Source: Albirhodobacter sp048262715 (lineage in GTDB: Bacteria; Pseudomonadota; Alphaproteobacteria; Rhodobacterales; Rhodobacteraceae). From it: 64,000 nucleotides of DNA. Under the pieces are notes generated by a model that was not told the DNA's origin, made no database searches, and saw only the letters and a list, made by a program, of their open reading frames with translations. Of the stretch, positions 59,377-64,000 are shown piece after piece. Location: assembly GCA_048262715.1 (NCBI GenBank), contig JBLXEV010000011.1, positions 62,001 to 126,000 on the forward strand. The letters are read 5' to 3'. The translations under genes were made by a program, and so were the position numbers. The stretch's first letter is position 1. Each line of letters starts with the position of its first letter.

Positions 59377-60528
59377 ATGGGTATTCTCGATTTTCTCACC
59401 GGTGAATTCATCGACGTCATCCATTGGACCGACGATACCCGTGATACGATGGTCTGGCGGTTCGAGCGTGAGGGCCATGCGATCAAATACGGCGCGAAGC
59501 TCACCGTGCGCGAGGGGCAAGCGGCAGTTTTCGTGCATGAGGGGCAATTGGCGGATGTGTTCGGGCCGGGGCTCTATCAGCTCGAAACCAATAACATGCC
59601 GGTTCTGACCACGCTGCAGCATTGGGATCACGGCTTCAAATCGCCATTCAAATCCGAGGTCTATTTCCTCAACACCACCCGTTTCAACGATCTGAAATGG
59701 GGCACGAAAAACCCGATCATCGCGCGCGATCCCGAATTCGGCCCGGTGCGGATCCGCGCCTTTGGCACCTATGCGATGCGGATCACCGATCCGGCGAAAT
59801 TCATGGGCGAGATCGTCGGCACCGATGGCGAGTTCACCGCCGATGAAATCTCGTTCCAGATCCGCAATGTGATCGTGCAGGAGGTCAGCCGTGTTGTGGC
59901 CTCCTCCGGTATCCCGGTGCTGGATATGGCGGCGAATACAGCCGATCTGGGCAAGCTGATCGCCAAGGCGATTGATCCGGTGATCGCGAGCTATGGCCTG
60001 TCGATCCCTGAATTCTACATCGAAAATATCTCCCTGCCCGAAGCGGTTGAGGCGGTGCTGGATCAACGCACCTCCATGGGGATCGTGGGCGATTTGAACC
60101 GCTACACCCAGTTCAGCGCCGCGCAGGCCTTGGGCGCAGGCGGCGGGGCGGCGGGCGGCGCGATGGGCGCTGCCGTCGGTGCGGGCCTCGGGATGGCGAT
60201 GGGGGCGCAAATCGGGGGCGCGCAAGCGGGCCCGTGGGGTGCCGTGCCTCAGCAAAATCACGGCCAACAAAACTATGGGGCAGCCCCGCAACAAGCCCCT
60301 GCGGCTCCGCCGCCGCCGCCCGTTGAAAAGGTCTGGCATGTGGCGGCAAATGGTGCTGCCACCGGCCCGTTCGGGCGCGGCCATCTGGGCCGGATGGTCT
60401 CGGAAGGCAGCCTCACCCGCGATACCCTCGTCTGGACCCCCGGTCTGAGCGGATGGCTCAAAGCGGAAGAGGTGACCGAGCTCGCGCAGCTCTTCACCAT
60501 CGCCCCGCCACCACCACCGCTGGGTTAA
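59377..60528 (+). CDS. SPFH-domain protein with C-terminal GYF_2 domain (YdjI-like)
   Basis: A 383-residue protein of the virion-core/YdjI type. Residues 1-240 are an SPFH (stomatin-like) domain, with KLTVREGQAAVFVHEGQLADVFGPGLYQL and a long RIRAFGTYAMRITDP block. A Gly/Ala/Met-rich segment (about 255-285) and a Pro-rich linker follow. The end (VWHVAANGAATGPFGRGHLGRMVSEGSLTRDTLVWTPGLSGW) is a GYF_2 domain, which binds proline-rich peptides. AAGGAGG precedes the start. In Bacillus, YdjI works with YdjG, YdjH and PspA at the membrane. Confidence 0.87.
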   Translation: MGILDFLTGEFIDVIHWTDDTRDTMVWRFEREGHAIKYGAKLTVREGQAAVFVHEGQLADVFGPGLYQLETNNMPVLTTLQHWDHGFKSPFKSEVYFLNTTRFNDLKWGTKNPIIARDPEFGPVRIRAFGTYAMRITDPAKFMGEIVGTDGEFTADEISFQIRNVIVQEVSRVVASSGIPVLDMAANTADLGKLIAKAIDPVIASYGLSIPEFYIENISLPEAVEAVLDQRTSMGIVGDLNRYTQFSAAQALGAGGGAAGGAMGAAVGAGLGMAMGAQIGGAQAGPWGAVPQQNHGQQNYGAAPQQAPAAPPPPPVEKVWHVAANGAATGPFGRGHLGRMVSEGSLTRDTLVWTPGLSGWLKAEEVTELAQLFTIAPPPPPLG

Positions 60529-60540
60529 GGCGCGCAGTTC

Positions 60541-61641
60541 ATGACGGCTGAAAGCCATTACCCCTGCGAGGCCTGCGGGGCGGATCTTCGCTTCGCCCCC
60601 GGCCAGACGCGTTTGGTCTGCGATCACTGCGGCCATGTGCAAGATATCCCCGGCGCGATCCATCGCGGCCAGCGGACCCTGCGCGAGCTGGATCTGGAGT
60701 CCGCGCTGCGGGCCGATCTGCCCGAGGCAGAGCTGGAGGAGCACCGCACGCTTTCGTGCCCCAGTTGCGGCGCGCAGATCGAGCTGACTGCCAACCAACA
60801 CGCGACGCAATGTCCGTTCTGCGCCACGCCCGTTGTAACCGATACGGGCGTGACACGGCTGATCAAACCGCAAGGGGTGATCCCGTTCCAACTCACCGAA
60901 AAACAGGCGCGCGATGCACTTGGCAAATGGCTCGGGCGTCTCTGGTTTGCGCCCAACGGGCTGGTTGAATACGCGCGCCGTGGCCGCAAACTCAACGGCA
61001 TCTACGCCCCGTTCTGGACATTCGACGCAGCAACCCGCTCTGAATACACAGGCCAGCGCGGGGATTATTACTATGAGACGCGCCACGTCACCGTGCAAGT
61101 GAATGGCCGATCCGAGCGCCGCGCCGAGCAGGTTCGCAAGATCCGCTGGCGGCCCGCACAGGGCCGTGTGGCGCGCGCCTTTGACGATGTGCTGATCTAC
61201 GCGACACGCTCGCTGCCCGCGCAGAATATCGACGGGCTGCGGCCATGGGATCTCTCCGCCCTCACGCCCTACGCCCGCGATTATCTGGCGGGGTTTGACG
61301 CAGAGGGCTACACGGTCGAGCTGCGCGAGGGCCACCATCTCGCGCAGGCCGATATGGCCCGCGTGATCGAAAGCGATGTACGGCGCGATATCGGCGGCGA
61401 TGTGCAGCGCGTGGCGCAGGTCCACACGCGCTACTCCGACGAGACCTTCAAACATATCCTACTGCCCGTCTGGACGGCCGCCTATCGCTACCGTGGCCGT
61501 GCTTACCGCTTTGTCGTCAACGCCCAAACAGGAAGTGTTCAGGGCGAGCGGCCCTATTCCGCGTGGAAGATCGGCTTCGCCGTCGTCGCCGCGCTGATCG
61601 CAGCCGCGTTGATTGCCTATCTCGGCCAGCAAGCGCCCTAA
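60541..61641 (+). CDS. double zinc-ribbon membrane protein (YdjG-like)
   Basis: A 366-residue protein that ends the operon. Two N-terminal TFIIB-like zinc ribbons are visible: CEACG ... CDHCG (9-33) and CPSCG ... CPFC (about 73-98). A 230-residue domain with many aromatic and arginine residues follows (IYAPFWTFDAATRSEYTGQRGDYYYE). A C-terminal helix (AWKIGFAVVAALIAAALIAYLG) anchors it in the membrane. This layout matches Bacillus YdjG and primosomal-helicase-like zinc-ribbon proteins found beside SPFH/YdjI genes. Role unknown. Confidence 0.8.
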   Translation: MTAESHYPCEACGADLRFAPGQTRLVCDHCGHVQDIPGAIHRGQRTLRELDLESALRADLPEAELEEHRTLSCPSCGAQIELTANQHATQCPFCATPVVTDTGVTRLIKPQGVIPFQLTEKQARDALGKWLGRLWFAPNGLVEYARRGRKLNGIYAPFWTFDAATRSEYTGQRGDYYYETRHVTVQVNGRSERRAEQVRKIRWRPAQGRVARAFDDVLIYATRSLPAQNIDGLRPWDLSALTPYARDYLAGFDAEGYTVELREGHHLAQADMARVIESDVRRDIGGDVQRVAQVHTRYSDETFKHILLPVWTAAYRYRGRAYRFVVNAQTGSVQGERPYSAWKIGFAVVAALIAAALIAYLGQQAP

Positions 61642-61666
61642 AAGCACCCCCCTCCTCCCGCCGGAG

Positions 61667-61689
61667 ATATATCACGCCTCTTGATATAT
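61667..61689. promoter_or_regulatory. AT-rich inverted repeat upstream of the PfkB kinase
   Basis: ATATATCA (61667-61674) and TGATATAT (61682-61689) form a perfect 8-base inverted repeat with a 7-base spacer. It is AT-rich in a GC-rich genome and 70 bases upstream of the kinase. It could be an operator or a weak terminator of the preceding operon. Confidence 0.4.
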
Positions 61690-61758
61690 GGCCGTGCAAC
61701 CGTGTATTGTTAGCGCGAACGGGTCGAGGGGGCCTGCGTATACTGAGGAGGTCCACCG

Positions 61759-62697
61759 ATGATCCTATGCTGCGGTGAAGCGCTGATTGATATGTTGCCG
61801 CGGGAGACGACGCTGGGCGAGCATGGCTTCGCGCCCTATTCGGGGGGCGCGGTGTTCAACACGGCGATTGCCTTGGGGCGTCTTGGCGCGCCGACAGGGT
61901 TTTTCTCCGGTCTCTCGACTGATCTTTTCGGGCGCCAGCTCATCGAGACGCTCTCGGCCTCTAAAGTCGATGTCGCCCGCGCCGCGCGCTCGGATCGCCC
62001 GACCACACTCGCCTTCGTGACCCTCACCAATGGCCACGCCAGCTATGCTTTCTATGATGAGAACACCGCGGGCCGTCTGCTCTCCGAGGCTGATCTGCCA
62101 CAAAATCTCGACGGGCTCGACGCGCTGTTCTTCGGCGGGATCTCGCTTCCGGTCGAACCCTGCGGCGCGGCCTATGAAGCCCTCGCGATCCGCGCTGCCG
62201 AAGCGGGCAAGCTGGTGATGATCGACCCGAATATCCGCCCCGGCTTCATCACCGATGAGCCGCGCTACCGTGCCCGCTTAAGCCGGATGATGGCAGCGGC
62301 GGATATCGTGAAACTCTCCGATGAGGATCTGATCTGGCTCGAGGGGGACGGTGATATTTCCGCCCTCGCCCAAGGTTTGATCGCGCGCGGCACCAAGCTG
62401 GTGTTTATCACCGAAGGCGCAACGGGCGCGCATTGCTTCACCGCCACGACGAGCTATTTCGAGCCTTCGCGCAAGGTCGAGGTCGTCGATACAGTCGGCG
62501 CAGGCGATACGTTCAACGCGGGCGTTCTGGCGGCGCTGCACCGTGCGGGGGCTGTCTCGAAAGCCGCTGTTGCGCAGGCCGATGAGGCGCTGATCCGCTC
62601 TGCCCTGACCTTGGGTGCATCGGCGGCGGCGGTGACGGTCTCGCGCGCAGGGGCCAACCCGCCTTGGGCAGAAGAGTTGACCGAGGCTGCTGCCTGA
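61759..62697 (+). CDS. PfkB-family carbohydrate kinase (fructokinase-like)
   Basis: A 312-residue sugar kinase. ILCCGEALIDMLP is the N-terminal signature. SGGAVFNTAIALGRLG (about 30-45) is PfkB motif 1, and VDTVGAGDTFNAG (about 241-253) is motif 2 with the catalytic aspartate. Fructose is the most likely substrate by family, but ribokinase-like and 2-keto-3-deoxygluconate kinases share these motifs. TGAGGAGG precedes the start. Its stop overlaps the dtd start (TGATG). Confidence 0.88.
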   Translation: MILCCGEALIDMLPRETTLGEHGFAPYSGGAVFNTAIALGRLGAPTGFFSGLSTDLFGRQLIETLSASKVDVARAARSDRPTTLAFVTLTNGHASYAFYDENTAGRLLSEADLPQNLDGLDALFFGGISLPVEPCGAAYEALAIRAAEAGKLVMIDPNIRPGFITDEPRYRARLSRMMAAADIVKLSDEDLIWLEGDGDISALAQGLIARGTKLVFITEGATGAHCFTATTSYFEPSRKVEVVDTVGAGDTFNAGVLAALHRAGAVSKAAVAQADEALIRSALTLGASAAAVTVSRAGANPPWAEELTEAAA

Positions 62698-63146
62698 TGC
62701 GGATCTTGCTGCAACGCACCACCGGCGCGAAGGTCGAAGTCGACGGCAAGCTGATCGGCCAATGCGGCCATGGCTTCCTGATCCTCGTCTGCGCGATGGC
62801 GGGCGATACGGAGGCCGAGGCCGACAAGCTCGCGGCGCGGATTTCTAAGCTGCGGGTGTTCAAGGATGAAGCTGGCAAGATGAACCGCTCGATCCTCGAT
62901 GTCGCGGGCTCGGCCCTCGTCGTCAGCCAGTTTACGCTGGCCGCCGATACCTCGCGCGGCAACCGCCCCGGGTTCTCCACCGCCGCCCCGCCCGAGCAAG
63001 GCCGTGCGCTCTATGAGCATTTCGCGCGCACCTTGCAAACGCTCGGGATCCCCGTCGAGACCGGCGAATTCGGCGCGGATATGGCCGTGAGCCTAACCAA
63101 TGACGGCCCCGTCACGATCTGGATGGATAGCGCGGATCGCGGCTAG
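62697..63146 (+). CDS. dtd: D-aminoacyl-tRNA deacylase
   Basis: Recycles tRNA charged with D-amino acids or glycine by hydrolysing the ester. Its 149 residues have LLQRTTGAKVEVDGKLIGQ at the N-terminus, SQFTLAADTSRGNRPGFSTAAPPE (catalytic SQFTL, about 80-103) and the cross-dimer TNDGPVTIWMDS near the end. The last motif varies as NxGPVT in DTD. ATG 62697 is shared with the kinase stop; the frame to 62664 is not needed. Confidence 0.95.
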   Translation: MRILLQRTTGAKVEVDGKLIGQCGHGFLILVCAMAGDTEAEADKLAARISKLRVFKDEAGKMNRSILDVAGSALVVSQFTLAADTSRGNRPGFSTAAPPEQGRALYEHFARTLQTLGIPVETGEFGADMAVSLTNDGPVTIWMDSADRG

Positions 63147-63533
63147 AACGCGCCTGCCAGCGCCGCCTCCCCTCCCCGTTTCACGGGCTGTGAACCCGCT
63201 CTTCCTCCGCAGATCCCGCCGCAACGCGGCATTTCACTTGACTTATCCACCGTTCTGCGCCATCTGGGCCTCACCCGATGTCCGCTGCCGCGTGAGCAGC
63301 CGCGCGAGATGACCCGTCACAAGAGGTGATAGGCCGCGCACGGACCGGGAATGGCCCACTTCACGCGGGGGGCCGGCAGTTCTGGATCGCCTCTTGTGAG
63401 GCCCCACCTCTGCGCCCCGCCCGTCCGCGCCACTCCGGCGCCTCGCATGGTTTGTGCCCTATCGGCGCGCGCCCTGCGTGCTCCCTGCTTTCGGCCCCCT
63501 CTCAATCCTGCGGGGCCATTCTGGATATATTTC
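63147..63533. other. 387-base region before the helicase, no gene seen
   Basis: The region holds no convincing coding frame. It contains the 10-base inverted repeat TCACAAGAGG (63317-63326) and CCTCTTGTGA (63390-63399), and a TATA-like ATATAT just before the helicase start. Long structured leaders are common in front of RNA helicase genes. Confidence 0.5.
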
Positions 63534-64000
63534 ATGGATAACTTCGACAATCTCGGCCTCTCGCCGCTCGTGGTCAAAAACCTCGCCGCAATGGGCCTCA
63601 CCAAACCGACCCCGATCCAAGCGCAAGGCATCCCGCCCTGCATGGAAGGCCGCGATATTCTCGGCCTCGCACAGACCGGCACCGGCAAAACCGCGGCCTT
63701 CGGCCTGCCGATGATCACCCAGATCCTCGCCTACGGCAAACGCCCCGCGCCCAAAACCGTGCGCGCGCTGATCCTCGCGCCGACCCGCGAACTGGCCACC
63801 CAAATCTACGACAACCTCACCGCTTTCTCGGTCGGCGCGCCCGTGCGCATCTTCCGCGTTGTTGGCGGGGCCTCGATCAATGTGCAAACCGAGAAGCTCT
63901 CGAAAGGTGTTGACGTTCTCATCGCGACTCCCGGCCGCCTTCTGGACTTGCTGGAACGCCGCGCGCTGATCTTGTCGGAAACCAAATACCTCGTGCTCGA
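63534..64000 (+). CDS. DEAD-box RNA helicase, 3' end missing
   Basis: An ATP-dependent RNA helicase whose first 155 residues are visible. The Q motif is present (GLTKPTPIQAQGI, Gln29). Walker A is AQTGTGKT (46-53), PTREL lies near 82-86, and VVGGASI then TPGRLLDLL follow. The frame runs off the window edge at YLVL, just before the expected DEAD motif. It resembles RhlE-type cold-shock helicases. ATG 63534 follows no strong ribosome-binding site; TATATTTC precedes it. Confidence 0.93.
   Translation, partial: MDNFDNLGLSPLVVKNLAAMGLTKPTPIQAQGIPPCMEGRDILGLAQTGTGKTAAFGLPMITQILAYGKRPAPKTVRALILAPTRELATQIYDNLTAFSVGAPVRIFRVVGGASINVQTEKLSKGVDVLIATPGRLLDLLERRALILSETKYLVL

Noticed and set aside
59263..61455. 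730-codon minus frame over the SPFH and zinc-ribbon genes
   Set aside because: Antisense to two well-supported genes with good ribosome-binding sites and close spacing.
63317..63718. 133-codon minus frame before and inside the helicase
   Set aside because: It overlaps the conserved Q motif and Walker A region of the plus-strand helicase, and has no motifs.
1..64000. CRISPR array, prophage or insertion sequence
   Set aside because: No regularly spaced repeats, transposase, integrase or phage structural genes were seen; the repeats found are palindromic intergenic elements or in-gene expansions.

Overview
The window is chromosomal DNA of an alphaproteobacterium, most likely a member of the Rhodobacterales (Rhodobacter/Paracoccus/Roseobacter relatives). 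The base composition is GC-rich, and the gene order murA - DUF2948 - hisD - UPF0262 - low-molecular-weight phosphatase ... infA - maf - RNase E/G - yacG - tRNA-Phe is one I know from this group. No insertion sequence, integrase, phage or CRISPR array is visible. The window starts inside one gene (isochorismate synthase) and ends inside another (a DEAD-box helicase).

Region 1 (1-6194) is a catechol siderophore locus. It encodes 2,3-dihydroxybenzoate synthesis (dhbC, dhbB, dhbA), a free-standing aryl carrier protein, the dihydroxybenzoate-AMP ligase (dhbE) and a free-standing condensation-domain protein. The set resembles the VibB/VibE/VibH logic used to acylate a polyamine. Region 2 (6277-7719) is a divergent HxlR regulator and YtfG-type quinone reductase pair. 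Region 3 (7844-19462, minus strand) is a complete nitrate assimilation system: nasT-nasS, then a leader RNA with a textbook two-hairpin ANTAR motif and terminator, then nrtA, nrtB, a double-ATPase nrt gene, nirB, nirD and nasA. Binding of NasT to the leader is expected to switch the operon on when NasS senses nitrate or nitrite.

Region 4 (19755-28832) holds an RND efflux pair, a luciferase-like oxidoreductase, an orphan Flp-type pilin, a BisC-like molybdoenzyme and a uracil-DNA glycosylase family protein. Region 5 (28998-31055) is a compact stress cluster (dps, DUF1328, DUF883, YqjE-like). Three of its transcription starts carry GGAAC-N16-(C/T)GTT, the promoter form of EcfG-type general stress sigma factors. 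Region 6 (31268-40221) is housekeeping: tRNA-Phe, yacG, a short RNase E/G, maf, infA, hisD, murA and tRNA-Thr, with three extra genes (nitrilase, GNAT, NTF2-like) lodged between infA and the phosphatase gene.

Region 7 (40363-46203) includes a trpD2-like gene and a four-gene iron-related operon (imelysin, di-haem oxidoreductase, imelysin, DUF1513) behind a TGA-N9-TCA palindrome that overlaps its promoter. Region 8 (46384-55783) has a hypothetical gene with an 11-C tract, rpmG, a DUF533 protein, the RNase P RNA, an AmpD-like amidase, an Excalibur-like lipoprotein, gatA and gatC, a UPF0173 hydrolase, tadA and an RluB-type pseudouridine synthase with a long repetitive tail.

Region 9 (56031-61641) is the most intriguing part. 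It is a plus-strand operon of a tiny membrane peptide, an XpaC-like protein, a TelA-like protein, a DUF2927 lipoprotein, an SPFH/GYF_2 protein and a double zinc-ribbon membrane protein. It looks like an envelope-stress or membrane-remodelling module whose biochemistry is largely unknown. The window closes with a PfkB kinase, dtd and the start of a DEAD-box RNA helicase.
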